Shown here piece by piece: positions 27,905 to 37,731 of a DNA stretch of 64,000 bases; position 1 is the first letter of the stretch, and every line of letters starts with the position of its first letter. The stretch comes from Laspinema olomoucense D3b. Lineage in GTDB: Bacteria > Cyanobacteriota > Cyanobacteriia > Cyanobacteriales > Laspinemataceae. The position numbers were made by a program, and so were the translations under genes. The notes under the pieces were generated by a model that was not told the origin of the DNA, did no database searches, and saw only the letters and a list, made by a program, of their open reading frames with translations. The stretch is from positions 148,796 to 212,795 of the forward strand of contig NZ_JAMXFA010000004.1 of assembly GCF_025370785.1 (NCBI RefSeq). Reading direction: 5' to 3'.

Positions 27905-28015
27905 TGGGATTGTTATTGGTTATTGGTCATTTGTTATTGGTCATTTGTCATTGGTCATTGGTTATTGGTTATACGGCCAAGGACGAAGGACCAAGGACCG
28001 ATGACCAACGACAAG
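27905..28015. repeat. Low-complexity tandem repeat (ATTGGTCATTTGTC-type)
   Basis: About 65 bases of variations on TTATTGGTCATTTG / TTGGTCATTGG run from 27912 to about 27972. They are followed by a purine-rich inverse run (CCAAGGACGAAGGACCAAGGACC...GACCAACGAC), partly complementary to the first block. This is a typical cyanobacterial short tandem repeat tract within the 419-base spacer upstream of glpX and of the propeller gene. No gene is seen. Confidence 0.65.
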
Positions 28016-28195
28016 CGGGTAATCTGGAAGAGGGAGGGTGAAGAAATGCCTGGACTCCCCCGAGGAACGGGAAAATCCGTGGGTCTAAGGAAATGATCGG
28101 CTATGATCACACCCAGCACGATGGATAGCCAGCAGGCAGAACGCCTTACCCTTGCCGAATCGTGATGCTTTGGTCTGATTTAAAATACTTTTACG

Positions 28196-31100
28196 ATGCA
28201 AAACAAGATGGATGTCGAGGGGTTGGAAATCGAATGGCGATCGCCACTAGAACCGTCTAGTCTGGTAAATGCCTCTGGGCTGTGGCCTCTCTCCACTGAA
28301 GCGGCAGGCACCGGATTCGATGCTGAGTTTTATTTGAATGCTTATCCCGATGTGGCTCAGGCGGTAGGGACTGGCGAGTTTGAGAGTGGGTGGCAACATT
28401 GGCTGCTCTATGGTCAGCCAGAAGGACGGTTGCCGGTAAGCGGAGCTATGCCGCAGGCAATCGCCCCAGGGGAATCAGTTTCACCGGAAGATCCTCCCGG
28501 GGACCCCTTGATTGGAGAACAGGTCCCCAACTTAAGCCAGTTACCGTTAAGTTTTATTCCCAATGCGGGGCAATTTGACCCCACGGTGAATTTTTCCGTC
28601 CGAGGGGCTTCTCATGCAATTTTCTTTACCCCAGATGAGGTGGTGTTCACCGCAGCAGCACAACCGGACCCAGAATCTGATGAGGTGCAATCTTCCGTGG
28701 TGCGCCTAGAGTTTGTCGGGGCGAATGGCAATCCGGTGATAGAAGGAATAGAACCCCTGCCCGGATTGGCGAATTTCTTATCCGGGTCCGATGGGTCCAC
28801 TTGGTCGGGGAATGTTCCCACTTACCAAGGAATTGCCTATCGGGACCTTTATGACGGGATTGATTTAGTCTATCGCGGCACCGAAGGGGCGCTGAAACGG
28901 GAATTTGTGGTAGACCCGGGAGCGGATCCGGGGCAAATTCGGTTGGACTATAGCGGAATTGAGGCAGTCGCCCTGCGGGAGGGGGCGCTGGTGCTGCAAA
29001 CGGCCTTGGGTGAGTTAATCGAGGGCGCACCAATTATTTATCAGGATATTGAAGGCAGTCGCGTGGCGGTGGCGGGTGAGTATGAATTACTTGGGGATGG
29101 CCAAGTTGGATTTGAGTTAGGCGCTTATGACCCCAACTATGCCTTAATTATTGACCCAACCCTGCAATATTCCAGCTATTTGGGCGGGACCCTGCAAGAC
29201 CAAGGGGATGCGATCGCCTTGGATGCCCAAGGAAATATCTATATCGCCGGAAGAACCATTTCCACAGACTTTCCCACAAGGATTCCCTTACAATCGACGA
29301 TTAGTAATCCCGAGTCCTTCAAATTTGATGCTTTTATTACCAAGATTGCTCCCGATGGGGCCAGCGCCTTCTACTCAACTTATTTAGGAGGTCGGGACAA
29401 CGATCGCGCCTTAGATGTGGCCATTGATAGTCGCGGCAGCGCCTTTGTGGTAGGACAAACCAGTTCAGATAATTTCCCCGTCACCGTGGGAGCAGCCCAG
29501 ACGGCATTTAATGGGGAAACAGATGGATTTATTGTCAAGCTGACGGCTAATGGAGGATTTATCGAAACCGGGACCTATTTTGGAGGCGCGGGATCGGATT
29601 CGGTGAATAGTATTACCCTCGATAATGAGGGGAATTTTTATGTGACTGGCCAAACCTTTTCCGAAAATTTTCCGATGCAGGGTGCGGTGCAAAATACCAT
29701 TGGTGCGAATGGGTCTGATGTGTTGGTGGCGAAGTTTAACCCCCTCGGAGGGCTGCTTTATTCCACGTTCCTGGGTGGATTCGGGAATGATGTGGGACAG
29801 GCGATCGCGGTGGATGGGAACCAGAATATCTATGTCACGGGACAAGCGAGCTCGGATAACTTTCCCCTGGTGTCGGAGTTGCAGCGGCGGTATCGAGGGG
29901 GTGGGGATGCGTTTGTTACGAAAATTAGTAGTGATGGCAGTCAGTTAATTTACTCCACCTATTTAGGGGGACGAGATAGTGATATTGGGAATGCGATCGC
30001 CGTGGATGCGGCAGGTCACGTTTATATTGCCGGAAGCACCGGAGTCCCCCGAGATGGTCAACCTGGGGCGGTGATTCCCGTGGGCGATTTCCCCAAGGTT
30101 AATCCCCTTCAAGCGCAGTTAAATGGCTTATCCGAGGCTTTTGTGACCAAGTTGGCACCGGATGGAAAAAGTTTGATTTATTCCACCTTCCTCGGTGGCA
30201 GTGGGTTTGAGGAGGGGAATGATATGGCGATCGATAATCGCGGAAATGTCTATTTGACCGGAGAAACCACCTCCTCTGATTTACCCCAGGTTGCGCCGAT
30301 TCAGCCCGGATTTGGGGGGAATGGGGATGCGTTTGTGGGGAAAATTCTCGCCGATGGGAGGACGATTGATTACTTGACCTATCTCGGCGGGAATGGGTTT
30401 GAGTCGGGGAATGCGATCGCGGTGAATCCGGTGGGAACGGCGTTTGTAACGGGTCAAAGTGCGTCGGCGAATTTCGCCACAGTCAATCCGTTGCCGAATG
30501 CGGCAGGGGGAGTCCAAGGGGATGCCTTTGTGGTGGCGATCGCCCAACCCATCAACCCCACGCAACCGATTGTTGTCCCTGTAGGAGCACCGGCCCCGGA
30601 TCCGGGTTCTTTACCGGGTCCTGGGGGTGCCGAACCCTTCCCCCCTGCGCCAGCACCCACGGAACCCCCTGCGCCACCGCCACCGCCACCGCGTTTTGAA
30701 AACTTCATTCAGTCGGTGACGGAACGAGGTCTCAATCCGCTGACGCTGTATTTTAATGAGGCGGCCTATTTAGCTCAAAATCCTGGAGTAGCTGAAGCTG
30801 TCGCTGCCGGGAATTTGCCCAGTGGGTTAGAACATTATTTGCGGTTTGGCCGAGATGAGGGCCGTCCAGCAGCAACCCAGTTTTTCAATGAAGGGGAGTA
30901 TTTGGCCCAGAACCCTGATGTTGCTCTTGCTGTAGGGACGGGTCAGATTGGGAGTGGATTTGAACATTTCGTGCAGACGGGATTTTTTGAAGGGCGCGAT
31001 CGCAATGCCAAGCTGTTTTTAGAAAGTTTCTACCTCCGCCAAAATCCCGATGTTGCCGAAGCGGTGGCCGCAGGGATTTTTAATAGTGGTTACAGTCACT

Positions 31101-31402
31101 ATCTGCAATCCGGTCAATTTGAGCGGCGCAACCCCAATCCGGCGTTTGATGAAACGTTTTATCTGACTCAAAATCCTGACGTTGCGGCGATCGTTGCTGC
31201 CGGGGGTTTCGTGAGTGGATTCCAGCATTTCCTCGAACAGGGCGAAATCCAGGGTCGTTCACCTAGCCCCCTATTCAGCGAGTCGGCTTATTTGTTCCGG
31301 AATATAGATGTGGCCCGGGCCCTGAGTCGCGGGGCCTTCAGCAGTGCGTTTGAGCATTTTGTCCTGTTCGGTTTACAGGAAGGACGGGTAGCGACTCCGT
31401 GA
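28196..31402 (+). CDS. SBBP beta-propeller protein with NPDVA-type repeats
   Basis: The 1068-residue protein is predicted to be extracellular or cell-surface by composition, although no classical signal peptide is visible. Order: one 'FDAEFYLNAYPDVAQAV' repeat at residues 41-80; a DUF7948-like N-terminal domain at about 115-320; seven SBBP-type repeats of the form 'YSTYLGG...GNAIAVD..GN.YVTG.T.S.NFP' at about 323-780, suiting a seven-blade propeller; a Pro-rich linker at about 785-845; then five tandem 44-residue repeats 'FNE..YL.QNPDVA.AV..G...SG..H....G..EGR' to the end. The second repeat type is common in large cyanobacterial and proteobacterial surface proteins. Function unknown; adhesion or binding is plausible. 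The ATG start lacks an obvious strong ribosome site. Confidence 0.85.
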   Translation: MQNKMDVEGLEIEWRSPLEPSSLVNASGLWPLSTEAAGTGFDAEFYLNAYPDVAQAVGTGEFESGWQHWLLYGQPEGRLPVSGAMPQAIAPGESVSPEDPPGDPLIGEQVPNLSQLPLSFIPNAGQFDPTVNFSVRGASHAIFFTPDEVVFTAAAQPDPESDEVQSSVVRLEFVGANGNPVIEGIEPLPGLANFLSGSDGSTWSGNVPTYQGIAYRDLYDGIDLVYRGTEGALKREFVVDPGADPGQIRLDYSGIEAVALREGALVLQTALGELIEGAPIIYQDIEGSRVAVAGEYELLGDGQVGFELGAYDPNYALIIDPTLQYSSYLGGTLQDQGDAIALDAQGNIYIAGRTISTDFPTRIPLQSTISNPESFKFDAFITKIAPDGASAFYSTYLGGRDNDRALDVAIDSRGSAFVVGQTSSDNFPVTVGAAQTAFNGETDGFIVKLTANGGFIETGTYFGGAGSDSVNSITLDNEGNFYVTGQTFSENFPMQGAVQNTIGANGSDVLVAKFNPLGGLLYSTFLGGFGNDVGQAIAVDGNQNIYVTGQASSDNFPLVSELQRRYRGGGDAFVTKISSDGSQLIYSTYLGGRDSDIGNAIAVDAAGHVYIAGSTGVPRDGQPGAVIPVGDFPKVNPLQAQLNGLSEAFVTKLAPDGKSLIYSTFLGGSGFEEGNDMAIDNRGNVYLTGETTSSDLPQVAPIQPGFGGNGDAFVGKILADGRTIDYLTYLGGNGFESGNAIAVNPVGTAFVTGQSASANFATVNPLPNAAGGVQGDAFVVAIAQPINPTQPIVVPVGAPAPDPGSLPGPGGAEPFPPAPAPTEPPAPPPPPPRFENFIQSVTERGLNPLTLYFNEAAYLAQNPGVAEAVAAGNLPSGLEHYLRFGRDEGRPAATQFFNEGEYLAQNPDVALAVGTGQIGSGFEHFVQTGFFEGRDRNAKLFLESFYLRQNPDVAEAVAAGIFNSGYSHYLQSGQFERRNPNPAFDETFYLTQNPDVAAIVAAGGFVSGFQHFLEQGEIQGRSPSPLFSESAYLFRNIDVARALSRGAFSSAFEHFVLFGLQEGRVATP

Positions 31403-31419
31403 TCAGGTGATATCTGTCT

Positions 31420-31452
31420 CCCCATTCCCTCCGAGGGAAGGGGGGAATGGGG
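31420..31452. terminator. Hairpin after the propeller gene
   Basis: CCCCATTCCC (31420-31429) and GGGAATGGGG (31443-31452) form a perfect 10-base stem 17 bases after the stop codon. No T-run follows, so it may act as a transcript-stabilising repeat. Confidence 0.5.
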
Positions 31453-31650
31453 GTTAGGTCTTTCCGGCGAATTCCCTGTGCCTGGGGGCGGGTGAGGTAG
31501 GGTTTTTTCCCAATCTGATGAGGGAAACGGTGCGGTTTTCCCTCCTTGTCTTCACTGCCGATGGGTTAGTACGTTATTCTGAATAGGAATGCTTCAAAAT
31601 CCTAGAATTGACTGCCAAAATTTACGATCGCTGAATTAAAGGAGAGCGCC

Positions 31651-31932
31651 GTGTCAGTAGAAACCATTGAAAAGACTTCAACGGTTCGGAAAATAGCACC
31701 GCGTTATCGAGTTTTACTACATAATGATGACTTTAACTCGATGGAACACGTGGTGCAAACGTTAATGCAGACCGTGCCGAGTTTGACTCAGCCTCAAGCG
31801 GTTAGCATTATGATGGAAGCCCACAGCAATGGAATTGCTTTGGTGATTACCTGCGCCCTGGAACACGCGGAGTTTTACTGCGAAACTCTCAAAAATCATG
31901 GGTTGACCAGTACCATCGAACCGGACGAATAG
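31651..31932 (+). CDS. clpS: ATP-dependent Clp protease adaptor
   Basis: ClpS delivers N-degron substrates to the ClpC/ClpAP protease. The 93-residue protein has the core 'YRVLLHNDDFNSMEHVVQTLMQ', the 'A..IMMEAHSNGIALVITCALEHAEFYCETL' segment and the short flexible N-terminus, all standard. The start is GTG, with AAAGGAG ten or so bases before it. A CPBP protease gene follows after 15 bases, so the two are probably cotranscribed. Confidence 0.95.
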   Translation: MSVETIEKTSTVRKIAPRYRVLLHNDDFNSMEHVVQTLMQTVPSLTQPQAVSIMMEAHSNGIALVITCALEHAEFYCETLKNHGLTSTIEPDE

Positions 31933-31947
31933 GGAAAAGGGAATCGC

Positions 31948-32790
31948 GTGAAATTGAACTGGATCCGCTTCGGTGACTATCCGGCCCCAGGCAGGTTAGC
32001 TATTTTTGTGGCAATGCTTTTGGGGGTTTGGGTTCCAGTCGCGGTGCCGATTTACTGGCTTGTCCCGGACTCCAACTGGGTGAGCATTTTATCAATGGCA
32101 GTTTTATATGGAGAGTTTATTCTCTTGGTGCGATTTTGGGGGTCAAGGGTCTACGGAGAACCCCAGATTCTCAAACACTATGGGTTACAGTTCTCTGGGC
32201 ACAACGGTCAAGACCTCTTGGGAGGTCTTGGCCTAGGTTTGTTGAGTCTGTTCGGATTACTGGTAGTGGAGGGTCTGTTGGGGTGGTTGGGATGGCAACT
32301 GCCGGACCCTACTGGATTGCCGAAGGTCCTTTTAGAAGGACTGGCGATCGCCCTGGGGGTCGGATTTGCTGAAGAGTTGCTCTTTCGCGGTTGGTTGTTC
32401 GATGAGTTACAGCGCGATTACCGTCCCGCCGTGGCGATCGCTATGAATGCGATCATTTTTGCCCTCTTACATTTTATTAAGCCCCTTGAGGCGATGATTC
32501 GGAATTTACCCGCGTTCCCGGGTTTGCTGTTGCTGGGGTTAACCTTGCTGGCGGCGAAAAAAGTGGGTGAAGGTCGCTTGGGTTTACCGATTGGCTTTCA
32601 TGGGGGTTTAGTTTGCGGCTATTATATTATTAATACAGGTCAATTAGTTGAATATTCGGGGGCGGTCCCGCAGTGGATAACGGGGATGGACCAAAATCCG
32701 ATCGCGGGGATTTCTGGGATTTTTTTATTAAGTGCGATCGCGTTTGGAATGAATCGGGCTGCTCAGTTTAAACTCCCAGGTGAAAAGTAA
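31948..32790 (+). CDS. CPBP-family intramembrane metalloprotease
   Basis: The 280-residue integral membrane protein starts at GTG. It has about seven hydrophobic segments and the CAAX-protease/bacteriocin-processing signature EELLFR (Glu142-Glu143 ... Arg147). A second conserved segment 'NAIIFALLHF' follows at about 167-176 and 'GFHGGLVCGYYI' at about 214-225, supplying the His residues. Members cut within membranes and include bacteriocin self-immunity proteins. The substrate is unknown. It sits 15 bases after clpS, which may hint at a shared proteostasis role, but that is inference. Confidence 0.88.
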   Translation: MKLNWIRFGDYPAPGRLAIFVAMLLGVWVPVAVPIYWLVPDSNWVSILSMAVLYGEFILLVRFWGSRVYGEPQILKHYGLQFSGHNGQDLLGGLGLGLLSLFGLLVVEGLLGWLGWQLPDPTGLPKVLLEGLAIALGVGFAEELLFRGWLFDELQRDYRPAVAIAMNAIIFALLHFIKPLEAMIRNLPAFPGLLLLGLTLLAAKKVGEGRLGLPIGFHGGLVCGYYIINTGQLVEYSGAVPQWITGMDQNPIAGISGIFLLSAIAFGMNRAAQFKLPGEK

Positions 32791-32857
32791 ATAGGCGGGT
32801 TTTGAATCCAGCAGATTTGGCCTTGAATTTAAAATAATTAAAGGGGAAGGGAAAGTG

Positions 32858-33181
32858 ATGCAACCAATCCGAATTGTAACAACTGCATTCCTGGCGATCG
32901 CCACCTTAGCCGTTCCTGGGCGATCGCAACAAGCACCACTCCCCTCGGTTTCCCGAGAGGAAATTGTGCAAGCTTGTGTGCAAGACCGGGTAGAAGTTTT
33001 ACCCCCCCTGTTTAGTGATGTTCCCCCGGATCATTGGGCCTTTTTATCGGTACAAAAGATTTCTTATTGTGGTCCCTTTCGCTCTGCAACCCCTCCGGAT
33101 TTAATCGAACGGTTGATTCAAGAAGATGGCTTATTACCGAATCCCATGACCTTGCCGGAGAGTCCAGAACCGACCCTTTAA
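32858..33181 (+). CDS. Small secreted protein with an SLH-like motif
   Basis: The 107-residue product (ATG at 32858; GTG at 32855 also possible) has a signal peptide (about 1-24: basic start, 'TTAFLAIATLAVPGRSQQ'). A short mature part contains 'FSDVPPDHWAFLSVQKI', which matches the opening of an S-layer homology (SLH) repeat. Only part of an SLH repeat is present, so a complete cell-wall-binding domain is not supported. Two Cys residues (about 41 and 71) could form a disulfide. The role is unknown. It precedes sbcD by 79 bases. Confidence 0.6.
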   Translation: MQPIRIVTTAFLAIATLAVPGRSQQAPLPSVSREEIVQACVQDRVEVLPPLFSDVPPDHWAFLSVQKISYCGPFRSATPPDLIERLIQEDGLLPNPMTLPESPEPTL

Positions 33182-33260
33182 CCTGCCATTTTGAAGGGTA
33201 AAATGCAAACCTAAATGGTATGATAGGAAATGTGATTGCACTGATTTGGGACTCCTCTCC

Positions 33261-34433
33261 ATGCGACTCATTCACACGGCAGATTGGCATCTGGGACGAC
33301 GTTTAAAAGGGATAGACCGGACAAGGGAAATTGCTGGAGTGTTACAGCAAATTTTGGCTTATGCGATTGAATGGGAGGTGGATGCGGTCCTGATTGCAGG
33401 GGATATTTTTGATGTTCCCAATCCCCCCGCTTATGCGGAACGGGTGGCGTATGAGTTTTTTTGTGGGTTACAAGCAGCAGGAATTCCCGCTGTGGCGATC
33501 GCGGGAAATCATGACTCGGCGACGCGCATTGATGGACTCGCTACCTTGCTGTCTTTGGCGGGAATTCGGGCATTAGGAAAACCCCGCAGAGGCGATGACG
33601 GTGGGGTGATTACTTTAGAGACAAAAAGCGGTAAATTGTGCGTCGGTGCGATGCCTTTTGCTTCAGAACGGCGAATGCTAGATGCTCACGCTCTTTGGAC
33701 TCAAGATGAAGTGGTGCAACGCCAAAGTTATCGGGAAATTGTGGCGGATTTGTTTGCGGATTTGACCCAAGGATTTCGAGGCGATCGCGTGAATGTACTC
33801 ATGGGTCATTTAGCAATGGATGGGGCGCGTTTGGCTCATTCGGAAGTTGCCTATTACACCCGCGATACTTATGCCTTGGGTGAGCAAATTTTGCCCCCCG
33901 AAGCACAATATATTGCCCTGGGACATATTCATATCCATCAACAAATTAAAGCCAGTTGTCCCACCTATTATTCGGGCTCTTTGATTCAAATTGATTTTGG
34001 CGAAGCGGAACAAGAGAAAGGATTTTGTTTAATTACCGTAGAACCGGGAAGCCCAGCGGAAGTAAAATTTATTCCCGTTGCCTGTCAGAAGCCGTTAAAG
34101 GTGATTTGGTGTCAGGGGGATACCTTGGATGATACCTTGGAATCCTATCAATATTATCCGGGATTTCTTAAGGTGATGGTCAAATTAGATAGCCCTCAGT
34201 TAGGACTCGCCGATCGCGTCCGCCAAATTTGTCCCCAAACGTTACAAATTCAACCGATTTATCCCGAGGCAATGGTTAATTCTGGGGAACGAATTCGCGA
34301 CGGCAATTCATTTGATCCGATAGAGGAATTTCGCCATTATTACCGAGAACGGTTGGAAACCATGCCGGACCCCTTAGTAGTTCAAGAATTCCAGAATTTA
34401 TATCATAAATTGAAAGAAAAAAATCCGGGGTAA
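33261..34433 (+). CDS. sbcD: Nuclease SbcCD subunit D
   Basis: SbcD is the Mre11-type nuclease subunit that, with SbcC, opens DNA hairpins and processes ends. ATG at 33261 is chosen because MRLIHTADWHLGRRLKG is the canonical start; the frame opens at TTG 33246. The 390-residue protein carries the metallophosphatase motifs: D.H (residues 7-9 region), 'GDIFDVPNPP', 'GNHDS' and 'GHIHIHQQI'. The C-terminal part (about 260-390) is the capping/SbcC-contact region. sbcC follows 169 bases downstream, with a dispersed two-hairpin repeat inserted between them. Confidence 0.94.
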   Translation: MRLIHTADWHLGRRLKGIDRTREIAGVLQQILAYAIEWEVDAVLIAGDIFDVPNPPAYAERVAYEFFCGLQAAGIPAVAIAGNHDSATRIDGLATLLSLAGIRALGKPRRGDDGGVITLETKSGKLCVGAMPFASERRMLDAHALWTQDEVVQRQSYREIVADLFADLTQGFRGDRVNVLMGHLAMDGARLAHSEVAYYTRDTYALGEQILPPEAQYIALGHIHIHQQIKASCPTYYSGSLIQIDFGEAEQEKGFCLITVEPGSPAEVKFIPVACQKPLKVIWCQGDTLDDTLESYQYYPGFLKVMVKLDSPQLGLADRVRQICPQTLQIQPIYPEAMVNSGERIRDGNSFDPIEEFRHYYRERLETMPDPLVVQEFQNLYHKLKEKNPG

Positions 34434-34443
34434 ATTGGCAAAA

Positions 34444-34536
34444 GCCCGCACCCTAAAGGGTCTGGCTCTATGGACGAAGCCCGCCTGCGCGGGCTGAAGA
34501 AGGAACCCGCAGCGTCAAGCCTGGGGCTACACAATT
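34444..34536 (-). repeat. Dispersed two-hairpin repeat, copy 1 (reverse, plus an extra half copy)
   Basis: On the minus strand the unit contains AGCCCGCGCAGGCGGGCT (hairpin) and ACCCTTTAGGGT (hairpin), as in the other copies at 41764, 53571 and 57532. Directly beside it (about 34506-34536) lies a second half unit of the form TTGTGTAGCCCCAGGCTTG...GCGGGTT. It separates sbcD from sbcC. Confidence 0.75.
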
Positions 34537-34602
34537 CACCCTAACCCGCTCATTAAAACCTCTCCAACTTGTCCAAATTTACGATAAAATCATCCCATTT
34601 TT

Positions 34603-37600
34603 ATGCGACCTCTTGAACTGTCTTTAGAAGGATTTACCAGTTTTCGCCGAGAACAAACTCTGGATTTTTCTGAACTGGATTTATTTGCCATTACTGGGGC
34701 AACTGGGGCGGGAAAATCTTCCTTGCTGGATGCGATGACTTATGCCCTTTATGGGATAACATCCCGCACTTCCCAAGCGGGTGAATTAGTCAGTCAAGGG
34801 GCAAATACTTTAAAGGTGCAATTGCGATTTTCCGTTAGTTTAGGAGAATACCGAATTACCCGAACTTGGCGATATCGTCCCAGTACCCCAGTGACGCAAG
34901 TTTTATTAGAGCGATCGCAGGGGGATGGCAGTTGGGAAACCCTGGAAACGAAGGAACGGGAAAGCAAAAAGGCAATTACGGAAATTCTGGGCATGGATTT
35001 CGATACCTTTACCCGGGTGATTTTGTTACCCCAAGGGCAATTTGATGAGTTTTTAAAAGGAAATACGGGCAAGCGTCGGGAAATTTTACGGCAATTGGCG
35101 GGGTTTGAAATTTTTGAGCGGATGCGGAAGGAAACCAATGATTTAGCCCGATTGTTAAAGCAGGAATTGGCAACAATTGAGCGACAAATTGCAGATTTGG
35201 ATGTTCCAGATGCGATCGCCATTCAAGGACAGCGATCGCTATTAGCCACTTTAGAAACCGAGATTCCGGTCCTGAATCAAAGTGTCTTAACCGCCCAAAC
35301 TTTGTTAGAGGCGGAAGAACGGCTATTTCAGCAGTTAGAACGTCTCACGAAGTTTCAGCGCCAATTTGCCGAACTCAACCAGGAACAGCCTACAATTACC
35401 GCCCTGAGTGAACGATTGGCCCGTTCCCAAGTGGCCGATCGCCTGCAAGGAGATTGGGCATTAGTTCAGGAGGCTCGCACTCAAGATAAATTAGCTGCCA
35501 GTCAGGCTCAAAAAGCCGCCCTGAATTTAACCGCAGCGGAAGCTCAATTACAGGCACAACGGGAAAAACTGGCAGAAGTGAGGGCAGAAGCTGCCGCCCT
35601 GGCACCGCAAATTGCTGCCCGGGAGGAAGCCTTAGCCCAAGCGAAAGCCTACGAGGAACAGCGGCAACAGTTGGAACAGGAGGTGGCGATCACCGCTACC
35701 CAATCCCAGCAAAAACAGCAACAGCAACAAGCGGCAAAGCAGGAGTTCGCCCAAGCAGAAGCGCAAGTTAAGGCGGCAACGGTACAGGTTTCTCTCACAA
35801 CGGATGCCCTCCAACACCACAAGCCGGGAGGGGACCGTTTAGAACGCCTCACAAGGGTAGCCCCGTTATTGGTGGAATGGACTCTGGGGGAAAAGCAACG
35901 GAAGCAGCAAGCACAAGCCCTGGATCAAGTGAGTCGGGACCGGGCAAATGGCGATCGCACCTATCAAGCCGCCCTAACACGGTTACAACAGGCACAAGGG
36001 GCGATCGGGCAAATCACCCAGGAGATTGCTGCGGGGGAAAGGGCCAACGCAGAAGCCACGAAATCCAACCATGCAGCCGCTTTACGCTTGTCCCTGGAAG
36101 GGGGAGAAACCTGCCCGGTTTGTGGCGGTATCCATCCTGATTCTGAGGCAGAATTACCCCCCTTACCGGCGATCGCCTGGGTGGATCTCACTGCCTTACA
36201 AACCCAGGCAGCAACGGCGACACAAGCCTTGCAGACTGCCCAACTAAATGCCACCAAAGCCGAAGCTGCCCTAGAAAATCTCACGCAGAAACACCGAGAA
36301 ATTCAGGAACAATTCGCCGCCCTCACTCAGCAGCAACAGGGGTTAAAACAGCAGATTGCCGATGTCTTACAAGGGAGTGAGAGTGAGGACCTGGATGCAG
36401 TCGCCCTGCAACAGGAACGAGAAGCCCTCCAAAAGAGCGATCGGGCATACCGAGAAGCCGCCGCCGCCTATCAACAAGCCATCACCCGCCTGGAAACCGC
36501 CCAGCAAGCCCGTGAGTTTAGCAGTCGCACCTATCAAGCGGCCCTCACCGATGCCCACGTTGCTACAGAGGAACTCACGCGACGGCAACATAACCTCCAA
36601 GAAGTGAGGGAGAAACTGGCAGCGATGACGGAGGGATTATCCTATCAAGTTCTCGCCCAAACCCTAGCCGAACAAAAACAAACCCTCAGCAGTCGCATTT
36701 CCGCTGCGGAAACTGCCCATCAAACAGCCGAAAATCGGGTCATCCAAGCCCGAGAAACTGCCCATCAAACCCAGGTTAGTGCCGATGCTGCCCAAGTCAA
36801 ACAACAGCAGTGTCAGACTCGGTGGCAGACGCAATTACAAGGGACGAATTTAACCGAAGCTACCTTTCTCACTGCCCTTGCCTCCCCGGAGGAACAGGCG
36901 AAATGGCAACAGGCAATCACCCACCATCGAGAAAGCAGCATCGAGTTATCTACTCGCATCGCGGACTTACAAGCAGAAATAGGCGATCGCACCACTGATG
37001 CCCACCAGTTGCAACAGCGACAACAAGCGAAACAAACTGCCGAACAACAGTTAAAAACAGCCCAAGATAAACGAGTGGAATTATCCACATGGATACAATC
37101 TGCTGAACAGAAACAAGCGCAATCGGAAAAACTCCTAATTGAACAAGAAACCGTCAGCAAAAACTACGATATTTATCATGTTTTAGCCCAAAATCTCAAA
37201 ACCAACGAATTTCAATCCTATATCTTAGAACATTTAGAATCAGAATTAGTTGCCCGAGCTACCTTACTGTTAAAAGAACTCACCGAATCCCGCTACGCCT
37301 TGCAAATGCAAGAAGGAGAATATTGGGTCGAAGATAATTGGAATGGGGGCGAACTGCGGCGAGTCCGAACCCTCTCCGGAGGAGAAACCTTTGCTACTTC
37401 CCTCTCAATGGCGATCGCGCTTTCGGAAAAACTTTCAATGGGGGCAGAATTAGGCAGTTTATTCCTCGATGAAGGATTCGGAACCTTAGATTCAGAAACC
37501 CTAGAAAGTGTCACTCAAATCCTGGAATCCCTCCGCCAACAAAACCGCACTATCGGCGTAATCACTCATGTCAAATCATTAGGAGAACGACTCCCCACCC

Positions 37601-37656
37601 AAGTGAAAGTCTTTAAGTCTCCCCAAGGATCTCGCCTTGAGGTGGAGGTTTTGTAA
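34603..37656 (+). CDS. sbcC: Nuclease SbcCD subunit C
   Basis: SbcC is the SMC/Rad50-like ATPase of the SbcCD complex. The 1017-residue protein has the Walker A GATGAGKSSLLDAMTYALYG near residue 32 and 'ILLPQGQFDEFLKG' (the Q-loop). A long coiled coil of two arms (about 180-490 and 520-860) is broken by the zinc hook CPVCG at residues 504-508. The C-terminal ATPase lobe has the signature LSGGETFATSL and the Walker B 'LGSLFLDEGFGTLD'. The arms are rich in Gln and Ala. A good terminator follows at 37732. Confidence 0.95.
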   Translation: MRPLELSLEGFTSFRREQTLDFSELDLFAITGATGAGKSSLLDAMTYALYGITSRTSQAGELVSQGANTLKVQLRFSVSLGEYRITRTWRYRPSTPVTQVLLERSQGDGSWETLETKERESKKAITEILGMDFDTFTRVILLPQGQFDEFLKGNTGKRREILRQLAGFEIFERMRKETNDLARLLKQELATIERQIADLDVPDAIAIQGQRSLLATLETEIPVLNQSVLTAQTLLEAEERLFQQLERLTKFQRQFAELNQEQPTITALSERLARSQVADRLQGDWALVQEARTQDKLAASQAQKAALNLTAAEAQLQAQREKLAEVRAEAAALAPQIAAREEALAQAKAYEEQRQQLEQEVAITATQSQQKQQQQQAAKQEFAQAEAQVKAATVQVSLTTDALQHHKPGGDRLERLTRVAPLLVEWTLGEKQRKQQAQALDQVSRDRANGDRTYQAALTRLQQAQGAIGQITQEIAAGERANAEATKSNHAAALRLSLEGGETCPVCGGIHPDSEAELPPLPAIAWVDLTALQTQAATATQALQTAQLNATKAEAALENLTQKHREIQEQFAALTQQQQGLKQQIADVLQGSESEDLDAVALQQEREALQKSDRAYREAAAAYQQAITRLETAQQAREFSSRTYQAALTDAHVATEELTRRQHNLQEVREKLAAMTEGLSYQVLAQTLAEQKQTLSSRISAAETAHQTAENRVIQARETAHQTQVSADAAQVKQQQCQTRWQTQLQGTNLTEATFLTALASPEEQAKWQQAITHHRESSIELSTRIADLQAEIGDRTTDAHQLQQRQQAKQTAEQQLKTAQDKRVELSTWIQSAEQKQAQSEKLLIEQETVSKNYDIYHVLAQNLKTNEFQSYILEHLESELVARATLLLKELTESRYALQMQEGEYWVEDNWNGGELRRVRTLSGGETFATSLSMAIALSEKLSMGAELGSLFLDEGFGTLDSETLESVTQILESLRQQNRTIGVITHVKSLGERLPTQVKVFKSPQGSRLEVEVL

Positions 37657-37731
37657 TTCAAAGAGAGGACAAACCCGGAAACGGCGGGAGTCGTTACTAA
37701 AAACCCAGAAAAACTCAGGGTTACTTGTTGG

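Noticed and set aside
27912-28015. Possible CRISPR-like tandem repeat
   Set aside because: Units are short, variable and without regular spacers; it is a low-complexity tract.
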